A program made the position numbers and the translations under genes. Source: [Eubacterium] saphenum (lineage in GTDB: Bacteria > Bacillota > Clostridia > Oscillospirales > Ruminococcaceae). From it: a stretch of DNA of 16,290 bases. The stretch spans positions 1 through 16,290 of the forward strand of contig SFJQ01000050.1 in the NCBI GenBank assembly GCA_004555855.1, written 5' to 3'. The notes below the pieces were generated by a model. The model was not told the DNA's origin. It ran no database searches and saw only the letters and a program-made list of their open reading frames with translations. Shown here piece after piece: positions 5,498-13,422 of the stretch; the first letter of the stretch is position 1, and each line of letters starts with the position of its first letter.

Positions 5498-5923
5498 ATG
5501 CCTACGTTCAATCAGCTTGTCCGTAAGGGACGCGAGGTATCCGTAAAGAAGTCGAAGGCTCCCGCTCTTCAGAAGGGTATGAACACCCTCAAGAAGGCGC
5601 AGATAGACCAGCACTCCCCGCAGAAGCGCGGCGTTTGCACGGCTGTCAGAACCCAGACTCCTAAAAAGCCTAACTCCGCTATGAGAAAGGTTGCCAGAGT
5701 TAAGATTTCCAACGGATATGAAGTTACGGCGTACATTCCCGGCATCGGACACAAACTGCAGGAGCACTCCGTTGTTCTCATCAGAGGCGGACGTGTAAAG
5801 GATCTCCCCGGTGTGCGTTACCACATTATCAGAGGTACGCTCGACGCACAGGGTGTAGATAAGAGAATGCAGGGACGCTCAAAGTATGGTGCTAAGCGTC
5901 CGAAGGCAGGAAAGAAAGCGTAA
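5498..5923 (+). CDS. rpsL: 30S ribosomal protein S12
   Basis: S12 sits at the decoding centre of the 30S subunit and influences tRNA selection accuracy. The product has 141 residues, close to other Firmicutes S12 proteins, which carry a longer N-terminal segment than E. coli. The signature TPKKPNSAMRKVARV (54-68) and the loop GGRVKDLPGVRYHI (97-110) are intact. The lysines at the positions where substitutions give streptomycin resistance (Lys56/57 and Lys101, equivalent to the E. coli K42/K43 and K87 regions) are wild type, so the allele looks sensitive. The ATG at 5498 follows GGAGGTGA (5486-5493) with a 4-base spacer. It is the first gene of the str-type cluster with rpsG and fusA downstream. 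Confidence 0.98.
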   Translation: MPTFNQLVRKGREVSVKKSKAPALQKGMNTLKKAQIDQHSPQKRGVCTAVRTQTPKKPNSAMRKVARVKISNGYEVTAYIPGIGHKLQEHSVVLIRGGRVKDLPGVRYHIIRGTLDAQGVDKRMQGRSKYGAKRPKAGKKA

Positions 5924-6057
5924 TTTCAAGACTGTTAGCTGACAAGAACGGCATTATTTCTTATATAAATTAAGAAAAATGACTTCTTGGCGGCGGGAGT
6001 GATTGGATTGCTTTCGAGTACCTATGATTTTCATTTTTATGTAAGGAGGGAAGTAAA

Positions 6058-6516
6058 GTGCCAAGAAGAGGTAATGTTCCCAAGCGTGAGGTTCTGCCGG
6101 ATCCGCTTTACGGTTCTGAGCTGGTAAGCAGACTTATCAACAACATCATGCTTGACGGAAAGAAGGGCGTAGCCCAGAAAATCGTTTACGGCGCGTTTGA
6201 AATCGTAGCCGAGAAAACGGGAAAGGACGCTCTTGAGGCTTTCGAGGAGGCAATGGAAAACATTATGCCCCAGCTCGAGGTTAAGGCAAGACGCGTCGGC
6301 GGTGCAACCTATCAGGTTCCTATGGAGGTTCGTCCCGAGAGAAGAAGAACGCTCGGTCTGCGTTGGATAACCACATACAGCCGTCAGCGTTCCGAAAAGA
6401 CCATGAAGGAAAGACTCGCAAACGAGATTTGCGACGCGCTCAACAATCAGGGCGGCGCGTGCAAGAAGCGTGACGATACGCACAAGATGGCTGAGGCTAA
6501 CAAGGCGTTCGCTCAC
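6058..6516 (+). other. Body of rpsG covered by a spurious antisense frame
   Basis: This interval is coding on the plus strand only (S7, next entry). The opposite strand is open here across most of the gene, but it has no ribosome binding site, and its openness follows from the plus-strand codon choice. It is listed only to show that the antisense frame was considered and is not annotated as a gene. Confidence 0.3.
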
Positions 6517-6528
6517 TTTAAGTGGTAA
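6058..6528 (+). CDS. rpsG: 30S ribosomal protein S7
   Basis: S7 nucleates assembly of the 30S head by binding the 3' domain of 16S rRNA and lies near the E and P sites. The 156-residue product has the usual length and the family motifs MPRRGNVPKREVLPDPLY at the start, the central EVKARRVGGATYQVP (93-107), and RPERRRTLGLRW. The start is GTG at 6058, supported by a strong AAGGAGGG (6043-6050) with a 7-base spacer and by the expected N-terminus. It lies 134 bases after rpsL; I see no convincing promoter or terminator in that gap, so it is most likely co-transcribed. fusA follows after 24 bases. In E. coli S7 is the autogenous repressor of its operon; whether it acts so here cannot be read. Confidence 0.98.
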   Translation: MPRRGNVPKREVLPDPLYGSELVSRLINNIMLDGKKGVAQKIVYGAFEIVAEKTGKDALEAFEEAMENIMPQLEVKARRVGGATYQVPMEVRPERRRTLGLRWITTYSRQRSEKTMKERLANEICDALNNQGGACKKRDDTHKMAEANKAFAHFKW

Positions 6529-6552
6529 TTAACGGTAATTACGGAGGAATAA

Positions 6553-8640
6553 ATGAAAAGAGACGTAACTCTTGAAATGACCCGTAATATTGGTATTATG
6601 GCTCATATCGACGCGGGTAAAACCACCACGACGGAGCGTATCCTGTTCTACACGGGTATCAACCACAAGCTCGGTGAAACCCACGAGGGCGCATCCACGA
6701 TGGACTGGATGGAGCAGGAGAAGGAGAGAGGTATCACCATCACCTCCGCTGCAACAACCGCGTTCTGGAAAGGGCACCGTATCAATATTATCGACACTCC
6801 CGGACACGTTGACTTCACCGTTGAAGTTCAGCGTTCGCTGAGAGTACTTGACGGCTCCGTTACCGTTTTCTGCGCAAAGGGCGGCGTTGAGCCGCAGTCT
6901 GAAACGGTATGGCGTCAGGCTGATAACTATCATGTACCCAGAATGGCTTATGTAAATAAGATGGACATTATGGGTGCGAATTTTTACAACGTCGTTGATA
7001 TGATGAAGGACAGACTCAAGTGCAACGCTGTTCCGATTCAGCTTCCTATCGGCGCTGAGGCTGATTTCAAGGGCATTATTGACCTTATTGAAATGAAGGC
7101 CGACATTTATTACGATGACCTCGGTAAGGATATGCGCGTTGAGGATATCCCCGCGGATATGGTTGATAAGGCAAACGAGTACAGAGCAGCTCTTCTCGAA
7201 GCAGTTGCAGAGCTCGATGACGACCTTATGGACCGTTACTTTGAGAACGAAGGCGCAGATTTCACCACAGAGGAAATCAAAAAGGCAATCAGAAAGGGTA
7301 CTATCGACAACAAGTTCGTACCCGTAACTTGCGGTACTTCGTACAGAAACAAGGGCGTTCAGAAGCTTCTTGACGCAATTGTTGACTTTATGCCTTCTCC
7401 TCTCGATATCCCCGCTATCAAGGGCGTAAACCCCGATACCGGCGACGAGGAAGAGCGTCACGCAGGCGACGACCAGCCGTTCTCGGCTCTCGCGTTCAAG
7501 ATTGCTACCGACCCGTTCGTTGGTAAGCTCTGCTTCTTCAGAGTTTACTCCGGTTATGTTGAGGCAGGTACAACTGTTCTCAACTCCACAAAGGACAAGA
7601 ACGAGCGTATGGGACGTATTCTCCAGATGCACTCCAACCACAGACAGGATATCGATGCTTGTCCGTGCGGAGATATCGCGGCGGTTGTTGGTACAAAGTA
7701 CACCACCACAGGCGACACGCTCTGCGATGAAAATCACCCGATTATCCTCGAGTCGATGGAGTTCCCCGACCCCGTTATCGACCTTGCAATCGAGCCCAAG
7801 ACCAAGGCAGGTCAGGAGAAGATGGCAATCGCCCTCTCCAAGCTTGCTGAAGAAGACCCGACCTTCAAGACCTGGACTAACCCCGAAACCGGTCAGACCA
7901 TTATCGCAGGTATGGGCGAGCTTCACCTTGAGATTATCGTAGACAGACTGCTCCGCGAGTTCAAGGTTGAGGCAAACGTAGGCGCTCCGCAGGTTGCTTA
8001 TAAGGAAACCATCACCGGCAATGCCGATGTTGATATGAAGTATAAGCGTCAGTCGGGCGGTTCCGGTCAGTACGGTCACGTTAAAATCCGCGTTTCTCCG
8101 AACGAAAGCGGCAAGGGCTATGAGTTCATCAACGCTGTTGTCGGCGGTTCTATCCCGAAGGAGTTCATTCCTGCCGTTGACGCAGGTATTCAGGGCGCTC
8201 TCAATGCGGGTGTTCTCGCAGGCTATCCTGTTGTTGACCTGAAGGTTGAGCTGTATGACGGTTCTTACCACGAGGTTGACTCGTCCGAAATGGCGTTCAA
8301 AATCGCAGGTTCAATGGCTATCAAGGAAGCGCTCAAGCAGGCTCATTCCGTAATCCTCGAGCCGATTATGAAGGTTGTCGTTGTTGTTCCCGATGACTAT
8401 ATCGGAAACGTTATCGGTGACCTCAACTCCCGCAGAGGTATGATTCAGAATCAGGAAACCAGAACCGGTAACGTTCAGGTAACCGCTCTCGTTCCGCTGT
8501 CGGAGATGTTCGGCTACTCCAACGACCTCCGCTCCAAGACTCAGGGCCGCGGTCAGTACGTTATGGAGCCGAACAGCTACGTTGAAGTTCCGAAGTCTGT
8601 TGCTGAGGGCATTATGTCCAAGCGCAAGCAGAACGACTAA
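6553..8640 (+). CDS. fusA: Translation elongation factor G
   Basis: EF-G is the GTPase that drives translocation of tRNA and mRNA and, with ribosome recycling factor, splits the ribosome after termination. The 695-residue length is typical. The GTP-binding motifs are all present: AHIDAGKT (17-24), the switch I segment ERGITITSA (58-66), DTPGH (81-85) and NKMD (135-138). The later GQYGHV and AGSMAIKEAL segments mark domains IV and V. GGAGG at 6543-6547 sets the ATG start. With a 24-base gap after rpsG it belongs to the rpsL-rpsG-fusA operon; a hairpin at 8650-8684 then separates it from tuf. Codon use is strongly biased, as expected for a highly expressed gene. That bias also leaves a long spurious frame open on the opposite strand. 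This is the housekeeping EF-G type and not a TetM-like protection protein. Confidence 0.98.
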   Translation: MKRDVTLEMTRNIGIMAHIDAGKTTTTERILFYTGINHKLGETHEGASTMDWMEQEKERGITITSAATTAFWKGHRINIIDTPGHVDFTVEVQRSLRVLDGSVTVFCAKGGVEPQSETVWRQADNYHVPRMAYVNKMDIMGANFYNVVDMMKDRLKCNAVPIQLPIGAEADFKGIIDLIEMKADIYYDDLGKDMRVEDIPADMVDKANEYRAALLEAVAELDDDLMDRYFENEGADFTTEEIKKAIRKGTIDNKFVPVTCGTSYRNKGVQKLLDAIVDFMPSPLDIPAIKGVNPDTGDEEERHAGDDQPFSALAFKIATDPFVGKLCFFRVYSGYVEAGTTVLNSTKDKNERMGRILQMHSNHRQDIDACPCGDIAAVVGTKYTTTGDTLCDENHPIILESMEFPDPVIDLAIEPKTKAGQEKMAIALSKLAEEDPTFKTWTNPETGQTIIAGMGELHLEIIVDRLLREFKVEANVGAPQVAYKETITGNADVDMKYKRQSGGSGQYGHVKIRVSPNESGKGYEFINAVVGGSIPKEFIPAVDAGIQGALNAGVLAGYPVVDLKVELYDGSYHEVDSSEMAFKIAGSMAIKEALKQAHSVILEPIMKVVVVVPDDYIGNVIGDLNSRRGMIQNQETRTGNVQVTALVPLSEMFGYSNDLRSKTQGRGQYVMEPNSYVEVPKSVAEGIMSKRKQND

Positions 8641-8649
8641 GTAAAAAAT

Positions 8650-8684
8650 CTGCAAAAATCAAGAAAACCTCTTGATTTTTGCAG
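8650..8684 (+). terminator. Perfect 14-bp hairpin between fusA and tuf
   Basis: CTGCAAAAATCAAG (8650-8663) pairs with CTTGATTTTTGCAG (8671-8684) around a 7-base loop, starting 10 bases after the fusA stop codon. The bases after the stem (TAAAATCTG) are not T-rich, so termination may be partial; the A5/T5 pairs inside the stem could still destabilise the transcription complex. The right arm contains the probable -35 box for tuf. Confidence 0.7.
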
Positions 8685-8700
8685 TAAAATCTGTTAAAAT
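8672..8700 (+). promoter_or_regulatory. tuf promoter embedded in the fusA-tuf hairpin
   Basis: TTGATT (8672-8677), in the right arm of the hairpin, is followed by a 17-base spacer and TAAAAT (8695-8700). This allows tuf to be transcribed beyond the level set by read-through from fusA. A small GAGC-GAAA-GCTC hairpin (8719-8730) lies in the resulting leader, ten bases before AGGAGG (8741-8746). Confidence 0.65.
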
Positions 8701-8754
8701 AGTATTACAGTATTTTTTGAGCGAAAGCTCTGTGATTAAAAGGAGGAAATACCA

Positions 8755-9993
8755 ATGGCTAAGGAAAAATACGATTCCAGCTTACCCCACGTAAACATCG
8801 GTACTATCGGTCACGTTGACCACGGCAAGACCACCCTTACCGCTGCTATCACCAAGTACCTTTCTCTTAAAGGACAGGCACAGTTCGAGGCTTATGATAT
8901 GATCGATAAGGCTCCCGAGGAGAGAGAGCGCGGTATCACAATCAACACCGCTCACGTTGAGTACAAGACCGACAAGCGTCACTACGCTCACGTTGACTGC
9001 CCCGGCCACGCTGACTATATCAAGAACATGATTACCGGTGCGGCTCAGATGGACGGCGCTATCCTCGTTGTTGCAGGTACTGACGGTCCTATGGCTCAGA
9101 CCAAGGAGCACATCCTTCTTGCTCGTCAGGTTGGCGTTCCCGCAATGGTTGTTTTCGTAAACAAGTGCGATGACGTTGATGACTGCGAGTATGATGCAGC
9201 TACCGGCGAGTACAAGAACTCTGAGATGCTCGAACTCGTTGAGATGGATATCCGCGACGAGCTTTCCAAGAACGGCTTCCCCGGCGATGACATTCCCGTT
9301 ATCTTCGGTTCCGCTTACAAGGCTCTGTCCTCTGATTCCAAGGACCCCAACGACCCCATCTACGCTTGCATCAAGAAGCTCATGGACGCTGTTGACGAGT
9401 ATATTCCTACTCCCGACCGTAAGGAAGATATGCCTTTCCTTATGCCTGTTGAGGACACTATGACCATTTCCGGTCGTGGTACTGTTGCAACCGGCCGTGT
9501 TGAGCGTGGTTCTGCAGTTGTAGGCGATACCGTTGAGATTACCGGTCTTACCACCGAGCCCAAGAGCACCGTTGTTACCGGTCTTGAGATGTTCCACAAG
9601 AGCCTTGATAAGGCTGTTGCAGGCTACAACATCGGCGCACTTCTCCGTGGTATCACCCGTGATGAAATCGAGCGTGGTCAGGTTCTCTGCAAGCCCGGTT
9701 CCATTCACCCGCACACCAAGTTCAGCGGTCAGGTTTACGTTCTTAAGAAGGAAGAGGGCGGCCGTCACACTCCGTTCGTTTCCAACTATCGTCCGCAGTT
9801 CTTCTTCAGAACCACCGACGTTACCGGCGTAATCACTCTTCCTGCTGACAAGGAAATGTGCATGCCCGGCGATAACGTAATTATGGACGTTGAGCTCATC
9901 ACTCCTATCGCTATCGAGGAAGGTCTTCGCTTCGCTATCCGCGAGGGCGGCCACACCGTTGGTTCCGGCGTTGTTACCAAGATTAACGAGTGA
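8755..9993 (+). CDS. tuf: Translation elongation factor Tu, with an insertion after NKCD
   Basis: EF-Tu carries aminoacyl-tRNA to the ribosome as a GTP complex. All key elements are present: GHVDHGKT (19-26), RGITIN in switch I, DCPGH with catalytic His85 (81-85), NKCD (136-139) and GSA (185-187). Domains II and III are complete (GRGTVATGRVERG; GGRHTPFVSNYRPQFFFRTTDVTG). At 412 residues it is about 18 longer than the E. coli protein: about 12 extra residues (144-156, CEYDAATGEYKNS) lie between NKCDDVDD and EMLELVEMD, and a few more follow SAYKALSS near 192-201. The consensus AATDGPMPQT is here AGTDGPMAQT. The ATG start follows AGGAGG with an 8-base spacer. A hairpin and its own promoter separate it from fusA, and a strong terminator follows. 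It is the only tuf in the window; a second copy elsewhere cannot be excluded. Confidence 0.97.
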   Translation: MAKEKYDSSLPHVNIGTIGHVDHGKTTLTAAITKYLSLKGQAQFEAYDMIDKAPEERERGITINTAHVEYKTDKRHYAHVDCPGHADYIKNMITGAAQMDGAILVVAGTDGPMAQTKEHILLARQVGVPAMVVFVNKCDDVDDCEYDAATGEYKNSEMLELVEMDIRDELSKNGFPGDDIPVIFGSAYKALSSDSKDPNDPIYACIKKLMDAVDEYIPTPDRKEDMPFLMPVEDTMTISGRGTVATGRVERGSAVVGDTVEITGLTTEPKSTVVTGLEMFHKSLDKAVAGYNIGALLRGITRDEIERGQVLCKPGSIHPHTKFSGQVYVLKKEEGGRHTPFVSNYRPQFFFRTTDVTGVITLPADKEMCMPGDNVIMDVELITPIAIEEGLRFAIREGGHTVGSGVVTKINE

Positions 9994-10016
9994 TAATTCC
10001 TTAATCGCATAATAAG

Positions 10017-10044
10017 AGCGCTCTCTGAAAAGGGAGCGCTTTTT
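10017..10044 (+). terminator. Intrinsic terminator of tuf
   Basis: AGCGCTCTCT (10017-10026) pairs with AGGGAGCGCT (10031-10040), nine Watson-Crick pairs and one G-T, closed by a GAAA tetraloop and followed at once by a run of five T. It starts 24 bases after the tuf stop codon and separates tuf from spoIIP. Confidence 0.92.
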
Positions 10045-10106
10045 GTATGGACAAGACGGGCATAACGCGATTTTTTCCCGCATAGAATTCAAAAGAGGTG
10101 AAATCT

Positions 10107-11255
10107 ATGGGGAAACTGAAAAATCTTGCAATCGGCGCGGGCGCTCTGACTCTTGCAATTCTCACCTGCACGGGAACCGATGTCGGCAGTTTTATGCGAA
10201 CGGCGGCGTTTGCCTCGGCGGGAATTTACGAAAATGCCGAAAAACCCGAGGAAACGCACATTCCAAGCTCCGACAGCACGAGCGTTGACGAAAAAAGCAA
10301 AAATCCTCCCGAAAACTCGGCTGAGCTGTCGTCAGGCAGCGTTATATCGAGCGATAGTCCCGCGACAGTAAGCGAAGACCGCGGCGAAGTCATCACGCTG
10401 AACCGCTCGACTGTTGCCGACAACACGGATTATTCCGTGTACAATTCGCAGGACGGCGCGATTTACAGATACAATTTCGGGAAGTTGACTGGCGATTTTT
10501 ACATAAATCTGGAAAGCGGCGCGCAGGTGTGGAACAATACCGAGATTGCAAACGAAACGCTTGAAAAAGCGGCCTCGCAGCTTCCGGATTTTCACAAAAC
10601 AACCGAAAAAAACTCGCCGCGCGTTCTGGTTTATCACACGCATTCAAACGAGAGCTTTCTGCCAAAATCCGATTTTTATGACGAGGATTATCCGATACGC
10701 TCGGCGGATTGCTCGAAAAATATGATTGCTGTCGGGGACGCGCTCTGCGAGGCGCTTGCAAAAAACGGCGTCACGGTTATCCACGAGTGCAAACAGCACG
10801 ACTATCCGATGTTCACGGGCGCGTATTACCGTTCTGCAGAAACCGTGAGCGCACTTCTCGAAAAGTACCCCGATATCGATATTGTAATCGACCTGCACCG
10901 CGACGGGATTGTACAAAACGACGGTTCTCTCAGCGCACCTGTTTGCGAGGTGAACGGGAAAACCGCCGCGCAGTTTATGATAATTTCGTGCTGTGAAAAC
11001 GAGTATTTCGATATGCCCGATTACATCGAGAATTTCAAGCTCGCCTGCCTTTTGCAGAACACCGCCGAGGAAATGTATCCGAATTTGGCAAGACCGGTCC
11101 TTTTTGACTATCGGAACTATAACCAGAGTCTTTCAAAAGGCGCGCTTTTAATCGAGGTTGGAAGTCACGGAAATTCGCTTGATGAAGCCGTTTACACGGG
11201 TGAACTTTTGGGTAACGTCATCGCGAAGGCTCTCCAAAAAGCTACTCAAGATTAA
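10107..11255 (+). CDS. spoIIP: Stage II sporulation protein P, peptidoglycan amidase
   Basis: SpoIIP is a cell-wall amidase/endopeptidase that works with SpoIID and SpoIIM to thin septal peptidoglycan and drive engulfment of the forespore. The 382-residue product has a basic N-terminus and one membrane segment (about 8-22), a low-complexity Ser/Glu-rich stretch (about 42-95), and a C-terminal amidase domain (about 170-380). Likely zinc and catalytic positions are His177, His179 and Glu182 in YHTHSNES, His226, His231, His264 in IDLHRDGI, and the Glu of ALLIEVGSHGNS near the C-terminus; the last motif is characteristic of the family. The ATG at 10107 follows AGAGGTG (10094-10100) with a 6-base spacer; an in-frame GTG at 10098 lies inside that site. 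Its 3' end overlaps the convergent helicase gene by 14 bases. Its presence implies an endospore former. Confidence 0.93.
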   Translation: MGKLKNLAIGAGALTLAILTCTGTDVGSFMRTAAFASAGIYENAEKPEETHIPSSDSTSVDEKSKNPPENSAELSSGSVISSDSPATVSEDRGEVITLNRSTVADNTDYSVYNSQDGAIYRYNFGKLTGDFYINLESGAQVWNNTEIANETLEKAASQLPDFHKTTEKNSPRVLVYHTHSNESFLPKSDFYDEDYPIRSADCSKNMIAVGDALCEALAKNGVTVIHECKQHDYPMFTGAYYRSAETVSALLEKYPDIDIVIDLHRDGIVQNDGSLSAPVCEVNGKTAAQFMIISCCENEYFDMPDYIENFKLACLLQNTAEEMYPNLARPVLFDYRNYNQSLSKGALLIEVGSHGNSLDEAVYTGELLGNVIAKALQKATQD

Positions 11256-13422
11256 CCAAATCCTCCGCGTCAAGATAGTCCTCAACATACTGCTTTTTGA
11301 GCAGCTCGCGCGGGATATAGTCGTTGTACTTCCCGCTGATTTCGCAGTTGTCGGGTATCGAAAACCCGTATTTGTCCGCCTTATTTTGCTTTATTTCATC
11401 AAGCGCGTTCACAAGAGCGCGCTTTCCTCTGTCCGTGTGAACCTCGATGCAAACGGGAATATACCGCGACAGATACACCTCCGCCGCAAATCCGCGCTCT
11501 CTTAACGCGTACAGCAGCGCCATTGTCCCGCGCGTGCCAATAAACGGGAAAATCGCGTACATCGAGTCCGAGAGCGGCAGAACGATATGCTCATCGTGAT
11601 TTTGCGCGACCGCGTTCCCGAACAGCGAGCGCACGTCCGAAAGACGTTTTTTCGCGCTCTCGTCCAGAAATCCGTACTCCTCGCCGCTTGTGAGAACCTC
11701 GAGAATTTTCTTCATCACGCGCGTGTGAACGTACTCGTTTCCGGTATCCGTCCACATATTCGCGGAAATTCCCTCGACGTGCTTGACGTAGATAATCTGC
11801 GATTTTTTGTCCAGCTCGACAACCTCCCAAGCCTGTCCCGCAAGCGCAAACTGGCTTTTCGGCGGGAACGGGTTTTGAACCGTGCCGATAACATCGCTGT
11901 TGTTTCTCACGGTAAACTCCACCGGTACCGAAAACACCGCCAGAAACTCGTAATTGTTGACGGCAGCCTCGCCCTTTTCCCCGATAAGCAGCGCGCCGTC
12001 CTCTCCGCGTTCAAGGTGACCGTTTTCGAGAAGGTGCCGCAAAAGCGCGAGATAATCCTCTTTGGCGACGTTTGAAAACACCGACAGCGTGAGGACTTGC
12101 CGCGCAAGCTCCCTCGGTTGAAGCGAGCCGTTTGCCGCCATTATCGACATCGTCTGGTGATAAAGCAGCGAAAACGGCAGCTTCGGCAGAAACATCGGTT
12201 CAACGAATTTTTCGCGGGTGTAAAGCAGAATTTGCGCAATACACATTACGAAATCCCAGTTGATTTCGCGGTAAAAATCGGTTTTCGGCAGGCTCATATC
12301 GTACCGGAAAGCAAAGCGCATCTCCGCTTCACCGCCGCGCCGACCTGTTCTTCCGAGCCGCTGGACAAGCCCCGAAACCGTGAGAGGACAGCCCGTTTGA
12401 ACAATCCTCTCCAGTTTTCCGAGGTCAATTCCAAGCTCCAGCGTAACCGTAGCTCCCGTACACACGGGCAGCTCGCCGTTTTTCATACTCTTCTCGGCAA
12501 ACTCGCGCAGCGCGGGAGAAATGTTCGCGTGGTGAACGAGATAACAGCCGCCGTCGTGATTTTTCTCGGAAATCGCCTTGATATGCGCGATATTTTCCTC
12601 GACTTCGCCCTTGCTGTTGGAGAACAGTATGCAGCGTTTTCCGCGCGTACATTCGTAGAGATAATCGTAATAATTCTGCAAAAGCGTCTTGCTGTTGCCG
12701 TTGGGGATTTTCTCGGCAATGGGGAAAAACCTCACGGACAGCCGAACTTTTCTGCCCTTGTCCGCGCATTTCGGAGTTGAACAGGCGCGGCTTGTGCCCA
12801 TATTCAGCCATTTCTCGGCATTTTTGGTATCGCCGAGCGTTGCCGAAAGACCAATTCTGCGCGGCGTGAAGCCGATTATGCGCTGTATTCTTTCAAGCAC
12901 CGAGAGCAACTGAAGTCCGCGGTCGTTGTCCATAAAATAGTGAACCTCGTCGATAATGACGAAACGCAAATCCGAGAAAAGCCGCGAAACCGCGTTGCTG
13001 TTGCGGATAAGCAGACTTTCAAGGCTTTCGGGAGTCGTCTGCATAACGCCGCGCGGATTCTTGAAAAGGCGCTTTTTCGCTGTGGGAGAAGCGTCGCCGT
13101 GCCACTTTGTGACGGGAATGTCCTGCTCGTCAAGCAGCTCCTCGAGCCGCTCAAACTGGTCGTTTATCAGAGCTTTGAGCGGCGAAACGTACAGCACGCC
13201 GATCGAGCCGGACGGATTCTCCCAAAGGTGCGTTAAAACGGGCAGAAACGCGGCTTCGGTTTTGCCGCTTGCCGTGCCCGAGGCGAGAAGGAGGTTGTCG
13301 TCCGTGTCAAAGACAACCCGCGCCGCTTCAACCTGTATCGGGCGCAGCTCCTCCCACTTGTTGCGGTAGATGAAGTCCTGAATAAACGGCGCAAGCCGGT
13401 AAAAAATCGCGTTTTCGCTCAT
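11242..13422 (-). CDS. Lhr-like DEAD/DEAH-box helicase (BrxHI / SngC type)
   Basis: A superfamily 2 ATP-dependent helicase of 726 residues, second gene of a two-gene operon. Motifs in order: RPIQ (27-30), Walker A ASGTASGKTE (47-56), PLKAL (81-85), TTPESLE (129-135), DEVH (158-161), SAT (193-195), TLELGID (327-333) and QRLGRTGRRG (354-363). The C-terminal half (about 390-726) fits the winged-helix and beta-barrel core of Lhr-type helicases. It is shorter than full Lhr and close to the BrxHI helicase of type 2 BREX. The upstream ATPase gene overlaps it by 4 bases (ATGA), so translation is coupled. A CSTPKC segment (214-219) is unusual but carries too few Cys for a confident metal site. The 3' end overlaps spoIIP by 14 bases. 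Helicase identity is certain; a role in phage defence is inferred from the pairing with a BrxD-like ATPase, as in BREX and Shango. Confidence 0.92.
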   Translation of the reverse strand: MSENAIFYRLAPFIQDFIYRNKWEELRPIQVEAARVVFDTDDNLLLASGTASGKTEAAFLPVLTHLWENPSGSIGVLYVSPLKALINDQFERLEELLDEQDIPVTKWHGDASPTAKKRLFKNPRGVMQTTPESLESLLIRNSNAVSRLFSDLRFVIIDEVHYFMDNDRGLQLLSVLERIQRIIGFTPRRIGLSATLGDTKNAEKWLNMGTSRACSTPKCADKGRKVRLSVRFFPIAEKIPNGNSKTLLQNYYDYLYECTRGKRCILFSNSKGEVEENIAHIKAISEKNHDGGCYLVHHANISPALREFAEKSMKNGELPVCTGATVTLELGIDLGKLERIVQTGCPLTVSGLVQRLGRTGRRGGEAEMRFAFRYDMSLPKTDFYREINWDFVMCIAQILLYTREKFVEPMFLPKLPFSLLYHQTMSIMAANGSLQPRELARQVLTLSVFSNVAKEDYLALLRHLLENGHLERGEDGALLIGEKGEAAVNNYEFLAVFSVPVEFTVRNNSDVIGTVQNPFPPKSQFALAGQAWEVVELDKKSQIIYVKHVEGISANMWTDTGNEYVHTRVMKKILEVLTSGEEYGFLDESAKKRLSDVRSLFGNAVAQNHDEHIVLPLSDSMYAIFPFIGTRGTMALLYALRERGFAAEVYLSRYIPVCIEVHTDRGKRALVNALDEIKQNKADKYGFSIPDNCEISGKYNDYIPRELLKKQYVEDYLDAEDLVNLE

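Noticed and set aside
5924..6057. A separate promoter or terminator between rpsL and rpsG
   Set aside because: Only poor box matches and one weak A/T-rich TTCTTA/TAAGAA inverted repeat are visible.
6529..8271. A 580-codon open frame on the minus strand across fusA
   Set aside because: It is fully antisense to a certain EF-G gene. It stays open because the plus-strand genes rarely use TTA, CTA or TCA codons, whose complements would be stops. The translation has no recognisable domain and no ribosome binding site.
8782..10092. A 436-codon open frame on the minus strand across tuf
   Set aside because: Same cause as in fusA: the strong codon bias of tuf leaves the opposite strand free of stops. 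It also runs through the tuf terminator.
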